From positions 22,616,248 to 22,680,247 of the forward strand of contig NC_040032.1 in the NCBI RefSeq assembly GCF_000972845.2: DNA of 64,000 nt, read 5' to 3'. Within the stretch, counting starts at the first letter, position 1. Each line of letters starts with the position of its first letter. This stretch comes from Larimichthys crocea. Lineage: Eukaryota; Chordata; Actinopteri; Sciaenidae. This document shows, one piece after another, positions 31,532 through 41,945 of this stretch. A model generated the notes under the pieces. That model was given only the letters and a program-made list of their open reading frames with translations, searched no databases and was not told where the DNA came from. A program made the position numbers and the translations under genes.

Positions 31532-32476
31532 TCAGAATGATGGCATTACTGGTTTGAGTCTGAATAATTTTGACATAGATTTGCAAATTTCAGCAGACTG
31601 CACACCATAAATAATTGGGTTCAGGCTGCCAGGGACGATGTGAAACAAAATGGCAGAAAGTTTCCTGTAGTCTGAATATTGGGGGAAGCGATGCAGGATG
31701 ATTACAATAAATCCACTGAGCAACATGATTAGATACACAACTAGGTGAGTGCTGCAGGTCTTCAAGGCTTTACTGTTCAAAGACTTGTTTTTACTGGTCA
31801 GACAGACTACTGTAATCTTAGTGTAAGTAAGAACTATGCTGCCTATAGAGGACGTGAGCAAGACCACAGTAAATGTGAGGCCATAGACGTTATTAATAAA
31901 CACACTCTCACAAGAAAGTTTAAACAAGGAGGGATTGTCACAGTAAGGATTCATGATCATAGTCCTGCATCGGTTCAGCCGTATGGTCAGACCGAGAAGA
32001 ATGCCAACCAAAACAAAGGCCACTCCCCAGGCAGAAACTGTCAGCTTCATCACCATCTTGTTGGTCATTATGGCAGCATAGCGCAGGGGATTGCAGATAG
32101 CCACATATCTGTCAAAAGCCATAATCATGAGAACAGTGTGAGCAGCAGTACCAAACATGTGTGTAGTAAAAGCTTGAACCACACATTCATAGTAACTAAT
32201 GATGAGCTCAGAGGGAGACTGCAAAATATCTGAAAGCAAACGTGGCAACATGATAGAGTTTCCAATAATGTCATTGACTGGCAGGTTGCAAAAAAGGAGA
32301 TACATAGGATGGTGCAGGTCCTTGTCAATGAAAACCAAAAATATAATCCCTGAATTCAGAAACATTATTAAGATATAGGCAAAGAAGAAAAAGAGAAAGA
32401 CAGGGTAGATAGACTCCTTTGAAACACTCAGCCCCTCCAGCTGCAGTGTGAGTCTATTATAGGTGTAGTTTTCCAT
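31532..32476 (-). CDS. OR10: odorant receptor, subfamily A, intact
   Basis: A 314-residue receptor closest to OR1 and OR12 (LSVSKESIYPV before TM1, VLPVND-type TM2, NPIIYGVQ in TM7). The frame reads upstream to 32542, but MEN at 32476 is the shared start and GTTTTTTCAG ends four bases before it, exactly as in OR1. TM1 has NSGIIF where the others have NVGI, and the loop before TM3 reads SELIISYYEC in place of SERLISYYEC. The C-tail is KPVMPSF. No lesion is visible. Ligand unknown. Confidence 0.94.
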   Translation of the reverse strand: MENYTYNRLTLQLEGLSVSKESIYPVFLFFFFAYILIMFLNSGIIFLVFIDKDLHHPMYLLFCNLPVNDIIGNSIMLPRLLSDILQSPSELIISYYECVVQAFTTHMFGTAAHTVLMIMAFDRYVAICNPLRYAAIMTNKMVMKLTVSAWGVAFVLVGILLGLTIRLNRCRTMIMNPYCDNPSLFKLSCESVFINNVYGLTFTVVLLTSSIGSIVLTYTKITVVCLTSKNKSLNSKALKTCSTHLVVYLIMLLSGFIVIILHRFPQYSDYRKLSAILFHIVPGSLNPIIYGVQSAEICKSMSKLFRLKPVMPSF

Positions 32477-32772
32477 CAACCTGAAAAAACAAACAACAGG
32501 GGTCACCCATATCCTCAATGACAGTATAAAAGTTTTCATCAAGAAATTTAGTTAAATAGAAGAGTAAAGCTCCAAAAATAATGACTGGAGTGAAAGATAA
32601 CTACACGTTTTCAGTTTGATTAAAACTTATGTTATACTATCACAAATTACTGTTAGAAATTAAAGTGTGTTATTCATTAATACCTGCTTTGAGTCTTCTT
32701 GTTCATCAGCATGTAATCGTTTGTTCTTGTGTCTTTGTTGGTCTTCCTCTTTCTTTTATATAGGCACAGATT

Positions 32773-32845
32773 TATTGTCAGTGGACTGGGTTAACAAGTC
32801 CACTGTGACAATATAGGTTCAAGATGACTTGAACCTATATTGTCA
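32773..32845. repeat. nested inverted repeats (hairpin-forming)
   Basis: Perfect 18-bp arms TGACAATATAGGTTCAAG (32806-32823) and its complement (32828-32845) surround a 4-base loop ATGA. A second, partly overlapping pair is ATTGTCAGTGGACT and AGTCCACTGTGACAAT (2-base bulge). Located 330-370 bp upstream of the OR10 ATG. Confidence 0.85.
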
Positions 32846-32899
32846 GTTTAAAAGCACATAAACTAAGAAAAATGACTAAATCTGAACAACCCACATGGG

Positions 32900-34430
32900 G
32901 TTCAAAGTTACGGAAGAGGATTAGGGTCACATCATTTTTGTTTTTGTTCAGAATTGTGACTTTTAAACTCAGAACTGTCAGAACCAGTTGCCGGTTTCTG
33001 TGGCAGCGGCCACTGGCTTGGCAACTGCTGCTGTTTTGGCATTTGTGTTTAGTTTTTATTTTATAAAACAGTTATCAGTGTGTTGTATCTGACTCGTGAC
33101 TGAGTAGCATTTCCATTACGTGATTTCTGCTTTAATTTGGTTTTAGGTTTTCTTAATCTCTCTCTGTGTGAGGCAACTGAAGTAAACACACCGTCAGCAC
33201 CTTCCACAAACCTCTGCACCCCCAAACCCTGTGTCCTCCGGTGATAGCCTGATAGCCATCAAATACCACTCAAACTGAGCACTATCAAGACAGAGTTCGT
33301 GCACTATGAACTATGAAACTCTCCCAGCTGCTGTAAGGTCGCTTTTTTTTTCTGTACCTAACCTCTATGCCTGTTTCTCTCAGGGATAAAATGTTTATTT
33401 TTTTCATTGTTTCACAGTGGCCAAACGTTTGAACATAGCATTCCAGCTAGCTCTACTCCCGTCAGTGCTTACCTGTTCAGGAGAAAATTAGCCAACTTGG
33501 TATCAGTCTTAAAATCCTTTTGGATCCTAGCGGTCTCCATCTTTCAAATGCATCTCCAATATTTATTCGTGTTTTTGAACGTTTCATTACGCTAATCTTC
33601 TTTGAAAAAGGGCGAGGCTTCTTAGGTCTGGTAGAGTCCATCTCTGTCAAACCGCTGCGCTTGCTTGCATCGCTGTAGTGCGCAGTGTTTGAGGCAAATT
33701 TGTTTCATACCTGGCAACCCCGGATATCGAACACTGAACCAGTTGATCAGAATAACAAAGGCCAAAACATAAACAAAGAGATGGCCGGGCAGTAAATTTG
33801 AAAATAAGAACATTTTGGCTGTTGGGTTTTTGTCAACAAGTGAGTTTTTCAACTTGGCATGTTTCCTTAAGAACTGATGATATAGCATATTAATTTTATG
33901 ATTTAATACAGTAAATACTTACATATTCTACCTTTAATCCAGGTTCTTTAGTTCTTTCCTGTTTTTTTGGCTTTCAGACAGTTCACAGTTCTGAGATTTT
34001 GGACCATATAACTTTGTCAATCTCTACATGACGGGAGGTCACAGGAGTTGGAGGGGTATCATTCTGAGTATATCCTCATGCAAATACAATAGGACATCAT
34101 CCCATACAGGCCAGAAAAATGAGTTTCACTCACCCCTTGTATGATTCCAGGATAAATGTTATTGTCATATTTCAGTGTCTCATTTGGACCATTACCCTCT
34201 TGTGTGGGTGCTGTTGCCTGGACCAGGAAGGTAAAGGTTTTGGTTTTGTAACATTGACATTCCAGGGTCTGTCTCGTTGAGCAAAGGCAGCTCACATCAC
34301 GGTAACTGATTTGTCCCCTGGTGACTGTGACTAGCTTTATCCAAACACATTAGTCCTCTCAACTCGTCGAGTTTAGCATGTTTTAAACTGTAATGGCCCT
34401 TGACATTTACCTTTTTTTATAACTGCCACC
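32900..34430. other. intergenic, no gene seen
   Basis: Upstream of OR10. Short open frames at 33407 and 33622 lack recognisable features. Nothing could be assigned. Confidence 0.45.
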
Positions 34431-34431
34431 C

Positions 34432-34814
34432 GGGATGAACACTTGGCAAGCGTCTTGCTGAGAACCCAGTTAGAGTGAAATTGATCAGATTCGATCATGG
34501 TTATTGGTCACCTTTTTATTTTATAACATAAAAAAAAAAAAAAAAGAAAAGAAGAAATTTCAACATGATCTTTTTGTAACTTATCTAATTGTAACTTTAT
34601 TTTATTTTATTACACTTCTTGTGCTTGACTATCCCACACATATTGAAACATTCAGACAAACATGCAAACATTGATTATTATTCATACTGATAAATGCACA
34701 AAAAGACCTTGTTAACTAACTTTATAACAGTGGTAAAATGTTTTTGGATTTTAACAACTTTAAAAATAACTTTTTCATCTCTTTTGACTGTACACCGTAA
34801 ATAATGGGATTAAG
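34432..34814 (-). repeat. tandem segmental duplicate of the OR12 3' region
   Basis: Aligns with 35431-35820 over its whole length, including text starting GAACACTTGGCAAG, the polyA/polyT tract and the final OR codons. The match ends exactly at GGGATTAAG, where retroelement sequence begins. Confidence 0.88.
34722..34814 (-). pseudogene. OR11: C-terminal remnant of an odorant receptor
   Basis: Only the last 30 codons and stop remain: LNPIIYGVQSKEMKKL and a tail ending NILPLL, nearly the same as OR12. At 34815 it abuts a Ty3/Gypsy fragment, and the open frame that runs through the junction is a chance fusion. It is a truncated duplicate of OR12, cut at the start of TM7. Confidence 0.9.
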
Positions 34815-35030
34815 CAGCCCGAGTCCACCATCGTCTGATGTGTAGCCCCCTGTACGTCCCTCCTGGACTGGGGGAGGGTGCTGGAGGGCCGACAACCCAA
34901 ACCACTTCTCCATGAGCGGCGGAAGTGCCCGGGTTGTCCACACCTCCAGCACTCCTGCCCTGCCGCCTGAGGAACCCTCTGTGAGCCGAGATCAGCACCT
35001 GTAGAGATCTCTCCTGCAGCTAATGCACCA
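34815..35030 (-). mobile_element. Ty3/Gypsy fragment, gag-protease junction
   Basis: Matches 63281-63490. On the - strand it encodes a decayed zinc knuckle (CWRCGQPGHFRRSW, last Cys lost) and, at the OR junction, the protease active-site stretch MVDSG. About 215 bp, both ends missing. Confidence 0.85.
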
Positions 35031-35039
35031 CGCCCCTCC

Positions 35040-35430
35040 TTACCTAGCAATTTTAGTTTGGCAATGTTCAATGGATATTGTAGATGTAAACCAATTTGCA
35101 TTATTCCCTGTTACCAATGATAAAAAAATAATGTGATGGATAAATTAACTCAACTTTAGTTTTATTAGTGATTAGTATTTTATATTGTTATGGGGACACT
35201 GAGACACAGAACAGATATACTGCAGGCATCATTCTGATCATTACCATGATACTCGAGGTCAGAGGATAGGGCTATTTCAATCCTGAGACATAACAGATAG
35301 GTAAATAACGTAGAAGCCTCTACAGAGTTAGATAACAGTTTCTGGCCACTATGAAACATGTTTCTTTGTTTATAGACCAAGGACCACTTTGTAAATAGTT
35401 TGTACTAGAGATGCATTAACTATGATCATA
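35040..35430. other. spacer, nothing recognised
   Basis: AT-rich; no gene or repeat recognised between the Gypsy scrap and the tandem duplicate. Confidence 0.4.
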
Positions 35431-35727
35431 TATGAACACTTGGCAAGTGTCTTGCTGAGGACCCAGTTAGTGTGAAATTGATCAGATTAGATCATGGTTA
35501 TTTGTCAGAAACTAGAAATCACTGCATTTGAAGGTCACTTTTTATTTTATAACATGAAAAAAAAACTTGTAACTTATCTAATTGTAACTTTATTTTATTA
35601 CACTTCTTGTGATTCTAAAGGTTTTTTTCCACTGACTATCCCACATATATTGAAACATTCAGACAAACATGCAAACATTGATTATTATTCATACTGAAAA
35701 ATGCACAAAAAAAGTTGTTAACTAACT

Positions 35728-36672
35728 TCATATCAGTGGTAAAGTGTTTTTGGATTTAAACAACTTTAAAAAAAACTTTTTCATCTCTTTTGACTGTACA
35801 CCGTAAATAATGGGATTAAGACTGCCAGGGACGATGTGAAACAAAATGCTACAGAGTTTTCTGTAGTCTGAGTACTGAGGAAAGCGATGCAGGATGATAA
35901 CAAACATACCACATAAGAACATAATTAGATATACAAAGAGATGAGTGCTGCAGGTCTTAAAGGCTGTACTGTTCAAAGACCTGTTATTGCTAGTCAGACA
36001 GACTACTGTAATCTTAGTATATGTGAGAACCATGCTGCCTATAGAACCGGTAAAAAGGACCACAGTGAATGTGAGGCCATAGACATTATTAATAAACACA
36101 TTCTCACAGGAAAGCTTAAACAGCCCGGCATTGTCACAGTGAGCATTCATGATCAGAGTCCTGCATCGGTTCAGCCGTATGGTCAGACCGAGAAGAATCC
36201 CAACCAAAACAAAGGCCACTCCCCAGGCAGAAACTGTCAGCTTCATTACCATTTTGTCATTCATTATGGTTGAATAGCGTAGTGGATTGCAGATAGCCAC
36301 ATATCTGTCAAAAGCCATAATCATGAGCACAGTATGAGAAGCAGTACCGTACATGTGTGTGGTAAAAGCTTGAACCACACATTCATAATAACTGATGAGG
36401 CGCTCAGAGGGAGGCCGCAACATGTCTAATAGTAAACGGGGCAACTTGATAGAGTTTCCAAGTATGTCAGTGATTAGCAGGTTGCGAAAAAGAAGATACA
36501 TAGGCTGGTGAAGGTTCTTGTCAATGAAAATCAGAACAGTAATGCCCACATTTGTGACCATTATAAACAGGTAGGAGAACAAGAAAAAGAGATAGACAGG
36601 GTAGATAGACTCTTTTGAAATATTTAACCCCTGCAGCTGGAGTGTAAAGCTATTGTAGGTGTAGTTTTCCAT
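35728..36672 (-). CDS. OR12: odorant receptor, subfamily A, intact, with C63R
   Basis: A 314-residue receptor related to OR10 and OR1. The start at 36672 is the shared MEN, preceded by TTGTTCTTTCAG four bases upstream. A second sequon (Asn17-Ile-Ser) is present besides Asn3. At the end of the PMY segment it reads LLFRNLLITD: Arg63 replaces the Cys found in the other intact receptors (codon CGC at 36486-36484, one base from TGC). The second loop has AHCDNAGLFKLSCEN. NPIIY is normal. It is the outermost OR of the window; the 3' flank was duplicated in tandem to give OR11. Confidence 0.92.
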   Translation of the reverse strand: MENYTYNSFTLQLQGLNISKESIYPVYLFFLFSYLFIMVTNVGITVLIFIDKNLHQPMYLLFRNLLITDILGNSIKLPRLLLDMLRPPSERLISYYECVVQAFTTHMYGTASHTVLMIMAFDRYVAICNPLRYSTIMNDKMVMKLTVSAWGVAFVLVGILLGLTIRLNRCRTLIMNAHCDNAGLFKLSCENVFINNVYGLTFTVVLFTGSIGSMVLTYTKITVVCLTSNNRSLNSTAFKTCSTHLFVYLIMFLCGMFVIILHRFPQYSDYRKLCSILFHIVPGSLNPIIYGVQSKEMKKFFLKLFKSKNTLPLI

Positions 36673-37235
36673 CAACCTGAAAGAACAAAACAATGCCAGT
36701 GTCACGGAATGAAATTCAAAAATTCAGTTCAATTTCTGAGAAAGAGATTGTACAAAACTGAAAATGTTAGCTTACCATGAATTCTAGACAATTATTAGAG
36801 AAAGTATACACTATATAAAGGTAATTTCATCTGATATAATATTTTTATACATTTCACCCTTCTTGTAAAAGTTACATTTTCTTACTGATAATCAAAAATG
36901 TATCATCCCAGCAGCTTCCACAAATCATTAAAGTAAAACACTGAAGCCTGAAGGGATGCATGTTGTTAACAGAACATTATGAGGAATGTGTAAATAAAGA
37001 AACTTTGTCTTGTAGATCAGAAATACCTACTTAGAGTAGTTTCAATGGGCCTGCTCACTGTCACACAGTCACAAGTTCCAATGAAGATCTCCTCTGTTGC
37101 AGGGTTTTATAGATGTGATTTTATCTTCAAGGAAATCAATTATCATTACTTCTAAAAAAGTGTGATGCAACATTAAGACGTCATGATCATCATCTGGGAA
37201 CAAGCTGTAACATACAGCTTTAAGTTTAGTTTAGT
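36673..37235. other. 5' flank of OR12, end of the OR cluster
   Basis: No gene is seen. A CRE-like GACGTCA-type site lies near 37180; a single occurrence, not weighted. Confidence 0.4.
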
Positions 37236-37239
37236 GGCT

Positions 37240-37610
37240 TCCTTACATTGGCTACCTGTTAATTCTAGAATAGAATTTAAAACTCTTCTCCTTACATACA
37301 AAGCTCTTCATGGTCAGGCACCATGATATCTAAAAAAGTTCATAGTGCCTTACTACCCCCCTAGAACACTGCACTCTCAGAATGCTGGGTTCCTTGTGGT
37401 TCCTATAGTTTCCAAAAGTAGATTGAGAGCCAGAGCTTTCAGCTATCAAGCTCCGCTTCTGTGGAACACACTTGGGAGGCAGACACGGTCAACACTTAAG
37501 AGTAGACTTAAGACTTTCCTTTTTGATAGAGATTATAGTTAGGGCTGGTTCAGGTCATCTCTTAGTTATGCTGCCATAGGACTAGACTGCCGGGTCTAGG
37601 GTCCACTGGA
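37240..37610 (+). mobile_element. LINE 3' end (L2-like), ORF C-terminus plus tail
   Basis: The reading frame gives LHWLPVNSRIEFKTLLL, then a TGA, then VPYYPPRTLHS, SRLRARAFSYQAPLLWNTLG and SRLKTFLFDRDYS before a stop at 37540-37542. This is the pattern of the C-terminal end of teleost L2/Rex-type non-LTR retrotransposons, which after the stop continue with ATGCTGCCATAGGACTAGAC-like text, as here. 5'-truncated as is usual. Confidence 0.8.
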
Positions 37611-37639
37611 CTGGATCTGAGGCACCCTTTTGGGTGAGA

Positions 37640-38212
37640 TCGGTCAAGGGGGCGGTCAGCTCCACTAAGTTCGGAATAAATCGTCCGTAATAGCCGGCCA
37701 GCCCCAAAAACCTGCTGCACCTCTTTTTTGGTCTTGGGCTATGGGCAGGCTGCAATCGCTGCTGTCTTATCTACCTGTAGACGCACCTACCCGCCGCCCA
37801 AGTGGTACCCCAAATACCGTACCTCCCTCCGTCCAACTGCACACTTCTTCGGGTTGGCCATGAGCCCCGCCTGCCTCAGTGACTCGAGCACCGCAGCCAC
37901 CTGCCGCGCATGCTCAGCCCAGGTGTTACTATGAATGATAACATCATCCAGGTAAGCGCAGCATATGCAGCATGTGGACGCAGCACCCGGTCCATGAGGC
38001 ATTGAAATGTGGCTTGGGCCCTGAACGGAAGCGTAACAAATTGGTACAAACTGTACGGAGTGGAGAAGGCTGTTTTCTCCCTGGACTCTGGAGATAAGGG
38101 AATCTGCCAGTAGCCTTTGGTCAAATCCAGTGTCGTAAAAAAACGAGCAGTGCCCAGGCGATCCAGGAGTTAGGACCCAGGGCATAGGATAGGCATCAAA
38201 CTGTGAAACATC
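37640..38212 (-). mobile_element. Ty3/Gypsy reverse transcriptase fragment
   Basis: On the - strand: [45 protein letters not shown], the catalytic YLDD (about 37942-37953), and ANPKKCAVGRREVRYLGYH. At least two frameshifts separate these pieces. It is the same family as 61.2-64.0 kb, truncated on one side by the repeat block at about 38213. Confidence 0.87.
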
Positions 38213-39063
38213 ATTGAGTGTGCGTGCAAGGCGCACACTATATGTTATCCACCGCGCTTATTATTATTCTTCCGCCCTTTTTTTGTCACGCTACTCCTCC
38301 CAGAGTTTTTGTCGCACATACACAAAACGGGTATCGAAATGACCGGCTCGGCCGGGAATCGATTGCTATGTCTTTTCTAAGAGTTTCGGCAAACGGTTTT
38401 GCCAAAAATCCAGAAAAACGAAGCCAAAAAATGAATGGGTGTGTATTGCGAGAACTCTCCAGAGCTAGAGTGAGTGATGTCATCGCTAGAGTGGAGAGGG
38501 GAGAGAACGATCAGTGAAAAAATTTGGTTTTGACTACCGTGGCCTCAAATGCCCAGCTACAGACATGATTATCCCCTCAAATGTAGGAAAATTCGAGGTG
38601 ATCGCAGTGATAACACTGTTGAAGCTGTCTCTTTTATAGTTTTGGCTCCATACAGGCTAATTAATCGAGTACCCCCCTCCACAGCCTCATTCACTCCCAT
38701 GTTAAAAAAGGAGGGAAATCTTCTGGAGGAAGGCAGAAGTAACGTTTCTCTGAGTCCTAAGGCAAAGTTTATACATTTTGAAAGTTATTGAGGTCGGCGG
38801 AAACTTGGCACATACATATTTAACAAGACGAGCAGTTCGGCGGGCATTAACAGATTATTGGTTTGAGGCATACCTTATATGTGTTTTTTGGCCACCTTCG
38901 AGGTGGGATCATTCATACAATATACTGTGCAGTCTCAGAGGGACAGAGGCTGCATGCAACAACCTGTGAACTAATTACTACTGACTGCAGCTCACCCTGG
39001 TGTGCTTTGGCAACTCAGCATAGCGCATCTCTCACAGACACAAACCATAGACAGACAGGCAGG

Positions 39064-39102
39064 ACACACACACACACACACACACACCCACACACACACA
39101 GA
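39064..39102. repeat. (CA)n microsatellite in unit 1
   Basis: Near-perfect CA dinucleotides with one CCA interruption. Confidence 0.95.
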
Positions 39103-39239
39103 AACAAGCATCAACATGTATTGAATTCTAGGAGGGAGAGGGGGAGGGGCCAGCAGAACCTGAGCGGCGGCCATTTTAGTAGTTCTTTGGCACTTAATTT
39201 GAACCTGTCTGTGTAAATGGCAGACAGAGACAGCAGCGT

Positions 39240-39800
39240 TAGCGCAAGCATGTAAAGACTGCTATTGCAAACATTGCTAAATTAGCGACCAATGCTAAAA
39301 TTTGGCTAATTAACATTAGCCACTAGGAAATTAAATACATCTTTATTAACTAACATGTTAACTGTTAACAACGCTAATGCTACATGCTAGCGCATCAGCG
39401 TATCAATGCTAATGCTAACATGTTAATGCATATTACATTAGCCCACTCGGAATTAAACACATGCAATGCTAACATATTTAAGGCCTAACATGCGTAATCA
39501 AAAATGCTAATCATCAAAATGGCAATGTTAAATGCTAATGGCTAACTGCCCTAGTGCATCAGCCGTTAACAGTGCTGAATTGGCTAACATGGCTAATGGG
39601 TACAATGGCTAATGCTAACACGTTAAGTGTTAACTGCTAGCAAAGCGCAAGCACCGTTTACCATGTTAAGTGCTAACATGCTAAGTCCTAACATGCTAAT
39701 GCTAACTGCTAAGCGTGTACATGTTAACATGCCAGCGTTAAAATAGTGCTAATGCAACATGCTAATCTAACAGCTAATGGTTAACAGTTCTAAGCTAATA
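39240..39800. repeat. GCTAAT/TTAACAT array in unit 1
   Basis: Loosely tandem words GCTAATG, GCTAACATG and GTTAACATG with variable spacers. Confidence 0.85.
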
Positions 39801-39897
39801 CTGATTTGCTGAGCAGGTGGTCAGTAATAGCTGGGGACACGGGGCCAGAGTCAGGCACAAACTCAGAATTTCTTTAGAAATTTTTTTCTAAGTTATG

Positions 39898-41763
39898 AGG
39901 TGTGCGAGAGCACACTTTTATTAGCAAATCTCAGGGCTATGGTGTGGGTGGGCCTGAAGGGCTCCCACACTATTGTTTCCTACATTTTATTATTATTTTT
40001 CTTCTTCCGTACGTTTTTGTGTCCCGCTACTACTCCTACAAATTTGTCCCACAAAATAAAAAATTATACCACTAGATTCAGCTCATTCATGCCACAGCTG
40101 CTATTACTTTTCCATCATTCTACTTTAATATCTACAAATTATTCAACTTTTTCTGCAAATATTTTCCTATTTAAAATGCATTACACAAACTTCAAATCAT
40201 TACAAAACTTCTACAAACATTCTACAATTCAACAAGTTCTACTACTACTACAGACTTCATTCAAATTTCAAATTGTACACAATTCTTCAATTATTAAACT
40301 CGTATTTAACTTTTTTCAAAATCTTTTACCGTTTTAAACTATCAAGGCTCAAATTTGAGCAGGTTTTTAGTCAAATTCTGGGTTTATAATGGGGTGTGTA
40401 TGCGAGAACTTTCCAGAGCTAGAGTGAGTGAGTTCATCGCTACAGGTGGAGGGGGGAGAAAAATCAGTGAAAAAATAAAGGATTTCACTACCCTGGCCTC
40501 AAATCCCCACACAACACGAGTTTCTACATAAAACGTAGCAAAATTTGTTGTATCACTCACATCGCCTGCCAAAGCTGTCAGACATATAGTTTTGCGTCCT
40601 GATGGGCTCTTGATCGACTACTCCCGCCAACAGCCTCAATACTCCCATTTTAAAAAAGGAGGGAAATCTTCCTCATGAAGAGAAGTAACGTTTCTCTCTC
40701 TTGCTCCACGGGCACATTTCTTCATTTATCGACACAAAAGTTGTAAAAACGATCAGAAGGTCCTCATCGTGCCTCAAGTTAAGCGGTTCAATGATTGGAA
40801 TTACGGTTTTGGTCAGAAGTCCTTCTTTTCGAGAGGAGGTCCAGCATTTTCTCTCAGTCTCTAACTGCATTCTAACAGGTGCAAACTTCTCCCCTGATTA
40901 CAGTTGGTCCTTGTTTGTGGCAACCTCAGGCTGCTTGAAGTAAGAGAGGGGGAGGGGCCACTAGAAGCCGAGGGGCAGCCATTTTAGCAGTTCTTGGCAC
41001 TAATTCAACACATTTCAACAGAATCTTGTACTATTACACTTTTATTCAACTTTTTTTTTAGATTCAACTCATTTAGAACATTTCTACACACACACACACA
41101 CACACACACACCCCACACACACAGCCACAGCCCAGACACACACACACACAGTAACACAGACACACAGACAGACACACACAGAGACACACGCACACACACA
41201 CACACACAGACAGACACACACACAGACACACGCACACACACACACACACAGAGAGACACTGAACAGACGCTCAGTAAACAGATCGACATCATCGTGTTCA
41301 AACAATAAAAATCTGCTGATCTACGATCAATACAGGCTAAGCTGCACACCTGGACAGGTGAGTCTCAGGACAGTCTCAGGACAGTCTCTACAATCCTTCT
41401 ACACTTTAAAATACTTCTCCTTTACTACAGACCTCAGTTAAACTACACAGTTCACCAAGATCTTGTACTATTATTTTACTAAATTCTACTATTAATATTC
41501 TACAAATTATTCGACTTTTTCTACAAATATTTTACCATTTCAAATCCATTATACAAACTTCAAATCTATATACAGACCTACAATTTAAACTACCTCTCCT
41601 TCTTCTACAGAGTTCAAACTACACAGTTCACCAAGATCTTGTACTATTACTATTACTCTCTACAATTCTACCTTTTCATCTGAATTTCTACAGTGTTACA
41701 CAACATTGTATCACTTCATACTATTCTACTCTTTTCAACCAATTTCAACATTTTTAAGATATA
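39898..41763 (+). repeat. repeat block, unit 2
   Basis: Begins GGTGTGCGAGAGCACAC, a short inverted repeat comparable with the unit 1 head. It shares the internal GGGTGTGTATGCGAGAAC stretch (near 40390) and later text with units 1 and 3, but lacks the GCTAAT array. About 40100-40330 is repeated at 41460-41700 (text TCTACAAATTATTC), so it has an internal duplication flanking the CA tract. Confidence 0.65.
41085..41252. repeat. (CA)n with CAGA variants in unit 2
   Basis: Long CA/CAGA/CACG simple repeat. The open frames rich in Cys and Val on the - strand are artefacts of it. Confidence 0.95.
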
Positions 41764-41945
41764 TCCCTTATGGCCTTTTCAAGCTTTATAGTATAGAGAC
41801 AGCTGAAGAGCGACAGGAATGTGAGGGGGAGAGAGAGTGAAAGAGACAGGGAAAAGACATGCAGAAAAAGGGCAGCAGGTGGGCCGCTGGGGCCGGCGGC
41901 AGCAGAGGGCACCCACACCGCATTTTCCACAGGAAATGCAGTTTT
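41764..41945 (+). repeat. common teleost repeat scrap
   Basis: Text AGTATAGAGACAGCTGAAGA and GAAAAGACATGCAG is typical of a widespread fish repeat. It lies between units 2 and 3. Confidence 0.55.

Larger units (their letters stand above)
38213..39897 (+). repeat. repeat block, unit 1
   Basis: Starts near GTGTGCGTGCAAGGCGCACAC, then an AT-rich lead, a stretch with CTACTCCTCCCAGAGTTTTT and GAATGGGTGTGTATTGCGAG, a (CA)n tract, a GCTAAT/TTAACAT array, and ends with GGGGCCAGAGTCAGGCAC and TTTCTTTAGAAATT. The same order recurs in unit 3 and partly in unit 2. No coding capacity or known transposon ends were recognised. Confidence 0.75.

Noticed and set aside
34775..35101. OR-to-Gypsy fused open frame as a chimeric gene
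   Set aside because: It is a chance continuation through a junction of two dead fragments; no start or promoter evidence.
41005..41349. Open frames rich in Cys, Val and Ser on the - strand
   Set aside because: They are translations of a CA/CAGA simple repeat.
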